Positions 1-9,561 of a stretch of 64,000 nt of DNA are shown one piece after another. Source of the stretch: DATBLQ01 sp036555325 (lineage in GTDB: Bacteria; Pseudomonadota; Alphaproteobacteria; Rhizobiales; Aestuariivirgaceae); the NCBI GenBank assembly GCA_036555325.1, contig DATBLQ010000082.1, positions 62,001-126,000 on the forward strand, in the 5' to 3' direction. Within the stretch, counting starts at the first letter, position 1. Each line of letters opens with the position of its first letter. The translations under genes and the position numbers were made by a program. Below the pieces are notes generated by a model. It did no database searches. It was given only the letters and a program-made list of their open reading frames with translations, and was not told where the DNA came from.

Positions 1-215
1 GGATTGAGCGTCAGACCGGAAGCGGCGCTTTGATAGGTCTTTTCATCGCCCATTGCGATAACAACCTGAATTCGGTGAATGTCGGGGTGGCCAGCGAACG
101 CCTCAAGCGTGTGGCGCAGCAGGGGCTTCCCGGCAAGCATCTGAAACTGCTTGGGGGTCGGCCCGCCCGCGCGTTTACCCGTTCCAGCGGCCAGAATAAC
201 AACGGCATTGGGCAT
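1..215 (-). CDS. ispDF: IspD domain of IspDF, N-terminal part (cut by window edge)
   Basis: The first 71 residues of a 2-C-methyl-D-erythritol 4-phosphate cytidylyltransferase are visible, reading MPNAVVILAAGTGKR and then PKQFQMLAGKPLL, the glycine-rich CTP-binding loop and the following PKQF motif of IspD. IspD makes CDP-methylerythritol in the MEP isoprenoid pathway. In Hyphomicrobiales this domain is normally fused to IspF in one protein next to dusB/ntrB, so IspDF is the expected full product, but only the IspD start is inside the window. The start at 215 has an AGGGGG ribosome site 7 bases upstream; an in-frame ATG at 242 is possible but less well placed. The gene is divergent from dusB. 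Confidence 0.85.
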   Translation of the reverse strand, partial: MPNAVVILAAGTGKRAGGPTPKQFQMLAGKPLLRHTLEAFAGHPDIHRIQVVIAMGDEKTYQSAASGLTLN

Positions 216-344
216 CAAGGCACCCCCTATGGGCGTGGGCATAGTTCGATAGCTCGTTTACCGCAAGCCCGCCGCCAGTTGCGAAACGCTGCGCCCCAGC
301 GTATGTTGCCTTGAAGTTAGGCAACACTTAGTATTGCATAAATT

Positions 345-1361
345 ATGGGCATTAAGATTGGACCATTAACCACGCGCAGCCGCGTTTTCCTTGCGCCGAT
401 GTCTGGTATCACGGACGAGCCATTTCGAGCACTGGCGCATGAACTAAAGGCAGCGCTTGTGGTCAGCGAGATGGTGGCCAGCGAAGATCTTGTTCGCGAG
501 CGACCTGATGTCGTCAGACGGGCCCGAGGGGCAGGCCGGATTTCCCCCTTCGTTATTCAGCTGGCCGGAAGGGAGGCTAGATGGATGGCCGAGGGCGCGA
601 AACTTGCCCAGGGCCTTGGGGCGGACGTCATCGACATCAACATGGGCTGTCCTGCACGGGAAGTGACGGGCGGCCTGTCTGGCTCAGCGCTCATGCGCGA
701 CCTTGATCACGCCCAGCGGCTTATCGCAGCAACCGTCGCCGCCGTAACAGTACCGGTCACTGTGAAAATGCGCCTGGGCTGGGACGACGCGCAACGCAAT
801 GCTCCGGAGCTCGCCCGGCGGGCAGAAGCGGAAGGGGTTTCGCTGCTAGCCATCCATGGGCGGACACGATGCCAGTTCTACAAGGGCAGGGCGGACTGGC
901 GTGCGATCAAGGAGGTTCGTGACGCCGTCGGTATCCCGCTCATCGCCAATGGCGATCTGAGGAACGAATCGGAAGCGGGCGTCATGCTGGAAGCAACCGG
1001 TGCGGATGGACTCATGGTCGGTCGGGGGGCTTGTGGCAGACCGTGGGCGCCGGCTCTCTTGGCCGAGGCTATCGATAGGGGCTCTGGGCGATCGCTCCCC
1101 ACACTGGCCGAACAGCGCGCGATTGCCCTTAGACACTACGAAGCAATGCTCTCGCACTATGGAACTGACCAGGGTGTGCGTGTCGCGCGGAAACATCTTG
1201 GCTGGTACGTGGAAGATCTGAAAGCTCGAAACCATCTGTCAGAGTCCGATGCGAAATCGTGGCGGCAGGCCTTGGTTGGCGAAACAACAGTCTCTGGCGT
1301 GCGCACGACCCTCAATCGGCTCTACGACACGATCGCTGCGGTGCAGGTGGAGGCAGCGTGA
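345..1361 (+). CDS. dusB: tRNA dihydrouridine synthase DusB (NifR3-like)
   Basis: A 338-residue flavoprotein that would reduce uridines in the tRNA D-loop with NAD(P)H. Visible are the N-terminal FMN-barrel signature LAPMSGITDEPFR, the catalytic-loop segment NMGCPAREVTGG with the active-site cysteine, VKMRLGW and HGRTRCQFYKG, and the later ANGDLRN and GLMVGRGACGRPW phosphate-binding segments. Length is normal for the family. It is the first gene of the ntr cluster, and its stop TGA overlaps the GTG start of ntrB, so the two are probably translationally coupled. In alphaproteobacteria this gene was historically called nifR3 because of this linkage. Confidence 0.93.
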   Translation: MGIKIGPLTTRSRVFLAPMSGITDEPFRALAHELKAALVVSEMVASEDLVRERPDVVRRARGAGRISPFVIQLAGREARWMAEGAKLAQGLGADVIDINMGCPAREVTGGLSGSALMRDLDHAQRLIAATVAAVTVPVTVKMRLGWDDAQRNAPELARRAEAEGVSLLAIHGRTRCQFYKGRADWRAIKEVRDAVGIPLIANGDLRNESEAGVMLEATGADGLMVGRGACGRPWAPALLAEAIDRGSGRSLPTLAEQRAIALRHYEAMLSHYGTDQGVRVARKHLGWYVEDLKARNHLSESDAKSWRQALVGETTVSGVRTTLNRLYDTIAAVQVEAA

Positions 1362-2506
1362 CCTCCACCCCATCACCGCCGACCGCACCCGCCAAATTTG
1401 CCAGTCACGCAGCCGTTCTGGATGCGCTGCCCAATCCACTGATCGCGATCGATCGAATGAACCGCATTGTTTTTGCCAATGCGAGCGCTGAGGAATTTTT
1501 CAAGGCGAGCGCAGGTGTGCTGGGACGACTGAGGATCGACGATCTCATCCCTGCCACGAGCCCTGTGCATGAGCTGATCAGCAAGACTCGCAGCGGACTG
1601 CAATCAGTCAACGAATACGGCGTGCACGCCGGCACACCGCGTACCGGTGGCGAACGTCTTGTCGATGTGCAATCCGCCAACGTGCATGATCTGCCAGGCG
1701 TCGTCCTGCTGACCATCAACCCGCGCTCCGTCGCGCAGAAGCTTGATCAGCAACTGGATCAGCGTACCGGAATCAGAGCCGTAACCGGGTTGGCGGCGAC
1801 GCTCGCGCATGAAATCAAGAATCCACTGTCGGGCATCCGGGGAGCTGCACAATTGCTGGCGCCCGCCTTGTCTGCGGAAGATCGGGAACTTGCCGAACTT
1901 ATTCAGACCGAAGCTGATCGCATTCGCGAACTGGTGGACGAGATGGAGGTATTTTCGGATGACAGGCCGGTGCGTCGCCAGCCAGTGAATATTCACGAGG
2001 TCCTCGAGCATGTGAAGCAGGTGGCTCGCGTCGGCTTTGCCCGCGGTGTTCGTATCACGGAAAACTATGATCCATCGTTGCCGGCGGTACTGGGCGAGCG
2101 TGCCCAGCTAATTCAGGTATTCCTGAACCTCGTCAAGAATGCAGCGGAAGCAATTCATACCAACCGAAACGGAGGCGAGATCGTGCTTGCGACGGCCTAC
2201 CGGCCGGGTGTCAGAGTGGTGTTACCGGGAAGCAGTGAGAGGGTTGCGCTGCCGCTGGAGGTCACCGTACAGGATGATGGCCCCGGAATTCCACAGAGTC
2301 TGCGACCCTATCTTTTCGACCCCTTTGTATCGACCAAAATGAAAGGCAAGGGTTTGGGCCTTGCCGTTGTTGCGAAGATCGTTCGCGACCACGGCGGTAT
2401 TGTGGAGTGCGATGCGCGAAACCGGAACACGACGTTTCGGATATTGCTTCCGATGGATAACTTCCGAGAGGAACAGGACGGTCAAAATGGTTCAAATGGG
2501 CGCTAA
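1358..2506 (+). CDS. ntrB: Nitrogen regulation sensor histidine kinase NtrB
   Basis: A soluble 382-residue PAS-type sensor kinase that phosphorylates or dephosphorylates NtrC, normally under PII control. The GTG start at 1358 is chosen because it overlaps the dusB stop (GTGA) and has GGAGG just upstream; a longer reading from 1259 would lie inside dusB. A PAS domain covers about residues 15-130. The H-box AHEIKNPLSGIRGAAQLL puts the phosphorylated histidine near residue 151. The ATPase part shows the N-box (FLNLVKNAAEAI), DDGPGIP and GLGLAVVAKI. No transmembrane segment is visible, as expected. It overlaps ntrC by 20 bases. Confidence 0.93.
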   Translation: MTSTPSPPTAPAKFASHAAVLDALPNPLIAIDRMNRIVFANASAEEFFKASAGVLGRLRIDDLIPATSPVHELISKTRSGLQSVNEYGVHAGTPRTGGERLVDVQSANVHDLPGVVLLTINPRSVAQKLDQQLDQRTGIRAVTGLAATLAHEIKNPLSGIRGAAQLLAPALSAEDRELAELIQTEADRIRELVDEMEVFSDDRPVRRQPVNIHEVLEHVKQVARVGFARGVRITENYDPSLPAVLGERAQLIQVFLNLVKNAAEAIHTNRNGGEIVLATAYRPGVRVVLPGSSERVALPLEVTVQDDGPGIPQSLRPYLFDPFVSTKMKGKGLGLAVVAKIVRDHGGIVECDARNRNTTFRILLPMDNFREEQDGQNGSNGR

Positions 2507-3959
2507 AACCATCCTCGTTGCTGATGACGATGCAGCCATCAGAACTGTCGTAACCCAGGCCCTGGGCCGGGCCGGATACGATGTGCGGGCAACCGGCACA
2601 GCTTCCGGGCTCTGGCACTGGGTGGCCAACGGTGATGGCGATCTGGTGATCACCGACGTCGTGCTGCCGGATGAAGATGCTTTCCAGGTCTTGCCGCGCA
2701 TGAAGAAAATCAGACCGCGTCTGCCCATCGTCGTGATGAGTGCAAAAAACACCATTGTCACGGCGATAACGGCGGCCGAACTCGGAGCTTTTGACTATCT
2801 TCCGAAGCCTTTTGACCTGAATGAGTTAATCTCGATCGCCGGTCGGGCGCTGCAAGATGCCAATCGACAACCCGGCGCGCTGAATGCCGTGGTTGAGCAA
2901 TCGGAAAACCTGCCGCTGATTGGGCGATCTGCGGCAATGCAGGACATCTATCGCGTCATAGCACGGCTCACACAGAGCGATCTGACCGTGCTCATTATTG
3001 GCGAGTCGGGAAGCGGCAAAGAGCTGGTGGCACGCGTGCTCCATGATTTCGGCAAGCGACGAAAGGGTCCTTTCGTCGCCGTCAACATGGCTGCAATCCC
3101 GCGTGAACTTATCGAATCGGAACTGTTCGGACATGAGAAAGGCGCCTTCACCGGCGCCATCAACCGGCAAAGCGGCAGATTCGAACAAGCCCAAGGTGGA
3201 ACCCTGTTCTTGGATGAAATTGGCGATATGCCGATAGAAGCTCAAACGCGTCTCTTGCGTGTTCTGCAGCAGGGCGAATACATGCCAGTTGGAGGACGGT
3301 CATCCATCAGAACCAATGTCCGCATAATTGCTGCCACTCATCGGGACTTACGCATTCTTATTCAGCAGGGTCAATTTCGCGAGGATCTGTTCTTCCGGCT
3401 CAACGTGGTCCCTGTCCGATTGCCGCCCCTGCGCGAAAGACCCGAAGATGTCCCCGACCTCGTGCGGCACTTCCTCGTTCAGGCCAACAAGGAAGGTCTT
3501 CCGGCAAAGCAGTTTTCCCGTGAAGCACTCGATGCGCTGGCACGGTATCGCTGGCCGGGGAACGTTCGGGAATTGCAGAATCTGGTGCGGCGCCTGGCCG
3601 TTCTGCAATCCGATGAGACGATCACCGCCAGCATCATCGAGCAGGAGCTAGCCGGGCCGGCGAAAACTTTGAACGGCGACAACACCGATGAACCCGCGGC
3701 ACTCCATTCAATTTCCCGATTCATGGAAGCGCATTTGGCCCGCTACTTTGCGGAATTTGACGGAGGTCTTCCTCCGGATGGACTACACCAGCGCGTGCTC
3801 AAGGAAATTGAGGTGCCGCTGATAAATGCCGCGCTTGCAGCTACAAATGGAAATCAATTGCGCGCCGCTGATCTTCTTGGCATTAACAGAAATACACTCC
3901 GGAGTAAGATTAAGGGCTACGGGTTGAAAATTACTCGCCGCCCCGCGTCTGCCCGCTAA
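2487..3959 (+). CDS. ntrC: Sigma54-dependent nitrogen response regulator NtrC
   Basis: A 490-residue bacterial enhancer-binding protein. The receiver domain (about 1-125) has the acidic pocket VADDD and phosphoacceptor Asp57 in ITDVVLP. The AAA+ domain has Walker A GESGSGKE, the sigma54-contact loop GAFTGA and Walker B LFLDEIGDMP. The C-terminal Fis-type helix-turn-helix is RAADLLGINRNTLRSKIKGY. The start at ATG 2487 matches the family N-terminus and has purine-rich AGAGGAACAGGA upstream; the frame is open further back to 2361, but inside ntrB. It should activate sigma54 promoters for nitrogen scavenging when phosphorylated by NtrB. Confidence 0.95.
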   Translation: MVQMGAKTILVADDDAAIRTVVTQALGRAGYDVRATGTASGLWHWVANGDGDLVITDVVLPDEDAFQVLPRMKKIRPRLPIVVMSAKNTIVTAITAAELGAFDYLPKPFDLNELISIAGRALQDANRQPGALNAVVEQSENLPLIGRSAAMQDIYRVIARLTQSDLTVLIIGESGSGKELVARVLHDFGKRRKGPFVAVNMAAIPRELIESELFGHEKGAFTGAINRQSGRFEQAQGGTLFLDEIGDMPIEAQTRLLRVLQQGEYMPVGGRSSIRTNVRIIAATHRDLRILIQQGQFREDLFFRLNVVPVRLPPLRERPEDVPDLVRHFLVQANKEGLPAKQFSREALDALARYRWPGNVRELQNLVRRLAVLQSDETITASIIEQELAGPAKTLNGDNTDEPAALHSISRFMEAHLARYFAEFDGGLPPDGLHQRVLKEIEVPLINAALAATNGNQLRAADLLGINRNTLRSKIKGYGLKITRRPASAR

Positions 3960-4055
3960 CTGTATCAATTCCGCCACAATAGTGTTGATTCTTGGCAACA
4001 ACACGGTCATGATCGGAACAACCGAGGGCACGCACCCACGCGGGGAACTCTCTCA

Positions 4056-6320
4056 GTGGTGATGAGCGTTACGGACAAAGGGGCTTTGGCTGAGGCACAG
4101 AAGCAGCAGCCGTCGCTTGCCGTGGAAAGTCAGCACCCGCTTGCGGCAATCGCCGCAATCGCAATAGTGATTCTCTCGATTATCTGCGGCCTGGCCACCT
4201 ACCTCGTGCTGACGGGCCTCGCACCGGTGAAGCCGAATCGCGAGCTCATCGCGGGGCTGATGGCGGCCAACCTCCTGCTTGTCTCACTTATGGCTGGCAT
4301 GATCGGCTGGCAGGCGTGGAAGCTGGTCCGCGCTCGACGCCGCAACACTGCCGGGGCGGGGCTGCATATCCGGATGGTCGGCCTGTTCAGCCTCATCGCT
4401 GCGCTTCCGGCGATTATCGTTGCCCTTTTTGCGACGGTCACGCTGAGCCGGGGGCTTGATACGTGGTTTTCCGACCGCACGCGATCTGTGGTCGACAGCT
4501 CCGTGGCGGTTGCGCAGTCCTACATCCGAGAGACCGCCGAGCGCATCCGCGACGATGTGGTTTCAATATCGAGCGACCTTAACCAGCAGAGGCAACTGTT
4601 CGATGCCGACCAGCAAGCTTTCGTAAAACGCGTTGCCACCCATGCGGCACTGCGCGGTCTTTCGGCAGTTTACGTGATTGACCGGGCGCGGAAATATTTA
4701 GATGTCAGCGTAACCGCCAACAGCAGGATACAGTTCAAGCCGCCCAAGGAAGATGCCTTTGAGAAGGCGGAAAACGGCGAGCTCGTAATCATTGCACCGG
4801 GGGAAGATCCTTTCATCAGGGCATTGATCAAGTTGAATGCCTATGACGGCCGCTACCTCTATATCTCTCGGCTGGTCGACGCGCAGGTGCTGAAGCAGCT
4901 GGAGAAAGCACGCGAAAGCAAGCTCGAATTTGATCAGATGCTCAATCAGCGTCAAGGTGTGCAACTCACATTTGCGCTGGTCTATGCCGGCGTGGCGCTG
5001 ATCTTTCTGTTGTCGGCCATCTGGCTTGGCCTGTGGTTTGCCGACCGACTGGTCGAGCCGATCATCAATCTCGTCAATGCATCGCGCCGGGTATCGCAAG
5101 GCGATCTCGATGCCAAAGTGCCGGCGCATGCTGGCCCTGGCGATCTTTCGACGCTGGGCCGAACATTCAACCAGATGACCGATAAGCTCAAATCACAACA
5201 CAATGATCTGATTTCAGCAAACCATCAACTGGACGAAAGGCGGCGCTTTACCGAAGCTATGCTTGCGGGCGTGAGCGCTGGGGTGGTAGGCACCGATCCT
5301 TCTGGCCGCATCGATCTGGTGAACAGGTCCGCCATACAATTGTTGGAGATGCAGGCGGAGACGCTGATCGGAAAAATGATGAAGGATGCGATAGCGCCTT
5401 TCGCTTCTCTCATTGACCAAGCTTCACTCAAGCCATCTGGGACGGCAGAAGGCCAGGTGAGCATAAAAATAGCCAACGAAGAACGCAGCTTCTTTGTACG
5501 CGTAACGACCGAGAAGTCAGATCAGACGACGCACGGTTTCGTCGTGACCTTCGATGACATAACTGAGCTGGTATCCGCGCAGCGTAATTCCGCCTGGGCA
5601 GACATCGCCAGACGCATTGCGCATGAGATCAAGAATCCACTGACGCCGATTCAGTTGTCGGCAGAGCGGCTGAAACGAAAATACAGCAAGGAAATTCAAA
5701 CCGACCCGCAAATTTTCGAGCAATGCACCAACACGATCATCAGGCAAGTCGGGGATATCGGCCGCATGGTGGACGAATTTTCCTCCTTTGCCCGAATGCC
5801 GAGCGCCGTGCTCGAGGATCAGGACCTTGCACAGGTGGTCAAAGAAGCGACGATCTTGCAGCGCGTTACCTCAAACGATGTGGAAATCGAAGTGAATATC
5901 CCCGATCATCCCGTTATGCTCTCTATCGATCGCCGGCTTGTCTCCCAGGCGGTCACCAACCTAGTCAAGAATGCGCGCGAGGCCATTGAAATTCGTCAAA
6001 AAGATGAACCTCAATCTCGGGGCCATATCAAAGTGGAGATCGACGACGCGTTTGCGCAAGTATCGGTGAATGTTACAGACAATGGTGTAGGCTTGCCGGC
6101 GGAGAACCGGCATCGACTGACCGAGCCATATATGACAACCCGTGAGAAGGGAACTGGCCTTGGCCTCGCCATAGTCAAACGCATCATGGAAGAACACGGT
6201 GGGCGGCTGATTCTGCAAGACGCACCGGTGAACGGCGGACAGCGGCGAGGCGCCCAGGCACGGCTGGTATTCAACCGCGCGGCGGTGACAACGGAGATAC
6301 AACACCCGGCAGCGAGTTGA
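4056..6320 (+). CDS. ntrY: Membrane sensor histidine kinase NtrY
   Basis: A roughly 754-residue sensor kinase pairing with NtrX in nitrogen and redox-related control. Hydrophobic segments near residues 30-55, 68-90 and 105-130 anchor the N-terminus, a periplasmic/extracytoplasmic region follows, then another membrane helix (about residues 305-330), a HAMP segment, a PAS region, H-box AHEIKNPLTPIQLSAERLK and ATPase motifs NLVKNAREAI, DNGVGLP and GTGLGLAIVK. This is the classic NtrY layout and length. Start is uncertain: GTG 4056 or ATG 4062, both downstream of a GGGGAA site. ntrX follows immediately. Confidence 0.93.
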   Translation: MVMSVTDKGALAEAQKQQPSLAVESQHPLAAIAAIAIVILSIICGLATYLVLTGLAPVKPNRELIAGLMAANLLLVSLMAGMIGWQAWKLVRARRRNTAGAGLHIRMVGLFSLIAALPAIIVALFATVTLSRGLDTWFSDRTRSVVDSSVAVAQSYIRETAERIRDDVVSISSDLNQQRQLFDADQQAFVKRVATHAALRGLSAVYVIDRARKYLDVSVTANSRIQFKPPKEDAFEKAENGELVIIAPGEDPFIRALIKLNAYDGRYLYISRLVDAQVLKQLEKARESKLEFDQMLNQRQGVQLTFALVYAGVALIFLLSAIWLGLWFADRLVEPIINLVNASRRVSQGDLDAKVPAHAGPGDLSTLGRTFNQMTDKLKSQHNDLISANHQLDERRRFTEAMLAGVSAGVVGTDPSGRIDLVNRSAIQLLEMQAETLIGKMMKDAIAPFASLIDQASLKPSGTAEGQVSIKIANEERSFFVRVTTEKSDQTTHGFVVTFDDITELVSAQRNSAWADIARRIAHEIKNPLTPIQLSAERLKRKYSKEIQTDPQIFEQCTNTIIRQVGDIGRMVDEFSSFARMPSAVLEDQDLAQVVKEATILQRVTSNDVEIEVNIPDHPVMLSIDRRLVSQAVTNLVKNAREAIEIRQKDEPQSRGHIKVEIDDAFAQVSVNVTDNGVGLPAENRHRLTEPYMTTREKGTGLGLAIVKRIMEEHGGRLILQDAPVNGGQRRGAQARLVFNRAAVTTEIQHPAAS

Positions 6321-6352
6321 AGAACGGGGAATCGAAACTAGAGGGTCGCGTC

Positions 6353-7738
6353 ATGGCAGCAGACATTCTAATCGTTGATGATGAGGCGGACATTCGCGAA
6401 TTGATTGCCGGCATCCTGGAGGACGAAGGGTATCAGACACGTCTTGCGCACAACAGCGATGCCGCACTGGCCGCGGTTGAGGATAGACGGCCTTCGCTCG
6501 TTATCCTCGACATCTGGCTGCAGGGCTCGAGGCTCGACGGACTCGATCTGCTCAATGTCATGAAAGAAAAGCTACCTGAACTCCCGGTGATCATAATTTC
6601 CGGACACGGAAACATCGAGACTGCCGTTTCTGCGATAAAGCGGGGCGCCTACGATTACGTGGAAAAGCCGTTCAAGGCCGACAGGCTCATCCTTGTGGTA
6701 GGTCGCGCGCTCGAGGCCTTTCGATTAAAACGTGAGAATGATGAACTCAAGGGCCGGGCTGGAGACACCGAGCTGATGGGCAGCTCGGTGGTCATGCGTC
6801 AATTCCGTCAGGCGTTAAAAAAGGTTGGTCCCGCGAACAGCAGAGTTTTGATCGCCGGGCCGCCGGGTTCAGGCAAGGAGCTGACGGCGCGTGTCATTCA
6901 TTCGTTGTCACAGCGGGCGAATGGTCCATTTGTCATCCTGCCGGCTGCCAGCATGGCGCCGGAACGGATGGAAGAGGAATTGTTTGGCACCGAAGATGCA
7001 CAGGGAAGCAGACTAAGAGTCGGCGCGCTCGAGGAAGCTCATGGCGGCACGCTTTATATCGATGAAGTCGCCGACATGCCGCTGGAGACGCAAGGAAAAG
7101 TGCTGCGCGTGCTCGTCGATCAAACATTCCAAAGAGTAGGGGGCGCGAAGAGAGTCAAAGTCGATGTGCGTGTCCTTTCCTCGACCAGCCGCGATCTTGA
7201 AGCGCTAATCAGGCAAGGCACCTTCCGAGAGGATCTTTATCACCGCCTTGCTGTCGTACCCGTTAGAGTGCCGGCCATCTCAGAACGGCGTGAGGACATC
7301 CCCGAACTGATCGAGTATTTTGCCCGCCTTTATTCAGTTCAATCGGGCCAGCCCCTGCGCCGGTTCGCCGATGACGCGGTGGCCATTCTTCAGACCCAAG
7401 AATGGCCGGGCAACGTCCGCCAGCTCCGGAACAACGTCGAACGTCTGATGATCATGTCTGCGGGCGAAGCGCAGCCGGAAATCACCGCAGCATTCCTTGC
7501 GGGAGACGGCGCGGCAAACCTATCGGCCGGGTTGGGCGTCGGAAGCGAGCAGCTCATGGCGCTGTCGTTGCGGGAGGCAAGGGAAATTTTCGAGCGCGAC
7601 TATCTGGCGGCCCAGCTGTCCCGGTTTGGCGGAAACATTTCCAAGACCTCCACTTTTGTAGGAATGGAGCGATCAGCACTGCACCGCAAGATCAAGTTAC
7701 TCGGCCTTGCAGAAGCTAGCCGCGCGGAGGAACACTGA
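6353..7738 (+). CDS. ntrX: NtrX response regulator (NtrC-like, lacks GAFTGA)
   Basis: A 461-residue response regulator partner of NtrY. The receiver starts MAADILIVDDEADIREL, the conserved NtrX N-terminus, with phosphoacceptor Asp53 in LDIWLQG; this and a GAGGG site before 6353 favour this start over an in-frame ATG at 6317. The AAA+ domain has Walker A AGPPGSGKE and Walker B TLYIDEVADMP. Where NtrC has the sigma54-contact loop GAFTGA, this protein reads EDAQGSRLRVG, as known for NtrX; it therefore probably does not activate sigma54 in the usual way. The C-terminal Fis helix-turn-helix reads KTSTFVGMERSALHRKIK. Confidence 0.93.
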   Translation: MAADILIVDDEADIRELIAGILEDEGYQTRLAHNSDAALAAVEDRRPSLVILDIWLQGSRLDGLDLLNVMKEKLPELPVIIISGHGNIETAVSAIKRGAYDYVEKPFKADRLILVVGRALEAFRLKRENDELKGRAGDTELMGSSVVMRQFRQALKKVGPANSRVLIAGPPGSGKELTARVIHSLSQRANGPFVILPAASMAPERMEEELFGTEDAQGSRLRVGALEEAHGGTLYIDEVADMPLETQGKVLRVLVDQTFQRVGGAKRVKVDVRVLSSTSRDLEALIRQGTFREDLYHRLAVVPVRVPAISERREDIPELIEYFARLYSVQSGQPLRRFADDAVAILQTQEWPGNVRQLRNNVERLMIMSAGEAQPEITAAFLAGDGAANLSAGLGVGSEQLMALSLREAREIFERDYLAAQLSRFGGNISKTSTFVGMERSALHRKIKLLGLAEASRAEEH

Positions 7739-7899
7739 CCTCCCGGCATAGAGGAACCTCTTCCCAATCGACCTCCAGCGGTCGGGCGCGGCGTTCACAA
7801 AAAGTTGGCGTCGCACATTTTTCCGTTGTGTTAGTATTTCAATAGAGAGAAAACAACCTCGAACGACACGGTTTTCTCTTGCAAATCCGAGGAGTTGAG

Positions 7900-8151
7900 A
7901 TGGCGCAAGAAAAGCCACAAAATCTCCAAGATACATTTCTTAATCATGTCAGAAAGCAAAAAGTCCCAGTGACGGTTTTCCTCGTCAACGGGGTGAAATT
8001 GCAAGGTATCATAACTTGGTTTGACAATTTCTGCGTTCTTCTGCGGCGGGATGGCCTGTCGCAGCTTGTCTACAAGCACGCCATATCCACCATCATGCCG
8101 GGTGGCCCGATCAGCCTGTTCGAGGACGAGTCGGGAGCGAACGAGACCTAA
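7900..8151 (+). CDS. hfq: RNA chaperone Hfq
   Basis: An 83-residue Sm-like hexameric RNA chaperone that helps small RNAs pair with mRNAs. Visible are the N-terminal QNLQDTFLN, the Sm1 core VPVTVFLVNGVKLQG, the GIITWFDNFCVLLRRDG strand pair and the Sm2 motif YKHAISTIMP. The C-terminal tail is short, as in alphaproteobacteria. ATG 7900 is preceded by CGAGGAG at good spacing; an in-frame ATG at 7879 would add seven untypical residues. The conserved order ntrX-hfq-hflX supports the call; the 160 bases between ntrX and hfq may hold its own promoter. Confidence 0.97.
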   Translation: MAQEKPQNLQDTFLNHVRKQKVPVTVFLVNGVKLQGIITWFDNFCVLLRRDGLSQLVYKHAISTIMPGGPISLFEDESGANET

Positions 8152-8186
8152 TCGAGCGTGCTGGCCCGAGCAACAGGCATCAGAGC

Positions 8187-9536
8187 ATGAACCAAGCTCG
8201 CACGCGCGCCATTGTCATTCACATCGAATTCAAGAACCGACTAACCGCGCGCGAGAAACATGCCGCTCCAATGCGAAGCGCCCAAGCGCGCCTGGAGGAG
8301 GCGAGGGGGCTTGCGCTGGCCGTAGGAGTTGAGGTGGTAGACGCGATCATCGTAACTCTTCCGATCATCCGCCCGAACTCGCTTATTGGAGAGGGCAAGG
8401 TGCGGGCGCTCGGCGAAGTCATTGCCGGGAAGGGAGCGGAACTTGCAATCATCAATGCACAGCTATCGCCTGTCCAGCAGCGAAACCTGGAAAGGGCATG
8501 GAATGCGAAGGTCCTCGACCGAACGGCGTTGATTCTCGAGATCTTTGGCGAGCGGGCTCGCACCCGAGAAGGTGCCCTGCAGGTTGAGCTTGCGCATCTG
8601 CAATATCAGAAGAGCAGACTAGTGAAATCGTGGACGCATCTCGAGCGGCAACGCGGTGGTTTTGGTTTTCTCGGCGGACCCGGCGAATCGCAATTGGAAA
8701 TCGACCGTCGCCTAATCCAGGAACGGATCAGCCGAATCGAAAACGAGCTTGCCAAGGTCAAGCGCACACGTGCGCTGCACCGGCAAAGCCGTGCTCGGGT
8801 ACCCTATCCCGTTGTTGCTCTGGTTGGTTACACGAACGCTGGAAAGTCCACTCTTTTCAATAGATTGACCAATAGCAACGTTGCAGCAGCAGATCTTTTG
8901 TTCGCCACTCTCGATCCCACCATGCGCGAGGTCGGGCTACCGCACGGACGCAAGATCATTCTCTCCGATACGGTGGGATTCATATCGGAGCTTCCAACCA
9001 TGCTTATCGCCGCTTTCAGAGCCACACTGGAAGAGGTTCTGTCTGCCGACTTGCTGCTGCATGTGAGAGATATCAGTCACCCAGATAGCGAAGCGCAGGC
9101 AGCAGACGTTGAACGAGTGCTTGACGAACTGGGGGTTGACGAACTTCGTCGCCGCCGAATGATCGAGGTGTGGAACAAGGAAGATTTGATATCAGAGGAG
9201 GATGTGCGGCGGGCGCTGGTCAGTTCGGCGAGACGCCGTGAGGGAATTGCAATCGTGTCGGCACTGATGGGGCAGGGGGTTCACCATTTGCTGGAACTCA
9301 TCGAGCAGCGCCTAGCGGCTGCCGCACTCACATTCGAGATCAAGCTTTCCGCAGAAGATGGCCAGGACTTGAGCTGGCTTTATTCGCGTGGCGAAGTGTT
9401 GGCGCGAACGGACGACGATCAAGGAATGGTACGGCTGGCTGTCCGATTCGATCCTGCGGTCGCACCGCTGGCTCAGTCACGGTTTGGCGACAGACTGAAG
9501 AGCATCGACCAAGGCTTGCGAGCGGCGGCCGAGTAA
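8187..9536 (+). CDS. hflX: Ribosome-associated GTPase HflX
   Basis: A 449-residue GTPase of the HflX family, which splits stalled or stress-damaged ribosomes. The N-terminal HflX domain includes NSLIGEGKVRALGE; a charged helical linker carries the family signature around FGFLGGPGESQLEIDRR. The G domain (about residues 205-370) has G1 GYTNAGKST, a conserved ATLDPTMRE switch, G3 DTVGFI and the G4-like motif WNKED. The gene follows hfq by 35 bases, the linkage seen in most proteobacteria, and is probably cotranscribed. It converges with mazG, with only 25 bases between the two stops. Confidence 0.95.
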   Translation: MNQARTRAIVIHIEFKNRLTAREKHAAPMRSAQARLEEARGLALAVGVEVVDAIIVTLPIIRPNSLIGEGKVRALGEVIAGKGAELAIINAQLSPVQQRNLERAWNAKVLDRTALILEIFGERARTREGALQVELAHLQYQKSRLVKSWTHLERQRGGFGFLGGPGESQLEIDRRLIQERISRIENELAKVKRTRALHRQSRARVPYPVVALVGYTNAGKSTLFNRLTNSNVAAADLLFATLDPTMREVGLPHGRKIILSDTVGFISELPTMLIAAFRATLEEVLSADLLLHVRDISHPDSEAQAADVERVLDELGVDELRRRRMIEVWNKEDLISEEDVRRALVSSARRREGIAIVSALMGQGVHHLLELIEQRLAAAALTFEIKLSAEDGQDLSWLYSRGEVLARTDDDQGMVRLAVRFDPAVAPLAQSRFGDRLKSIDQGLRAAAE

Positions 9537-9561
9537 GCAACGGCTTAGGCAGAGGGGAAGT

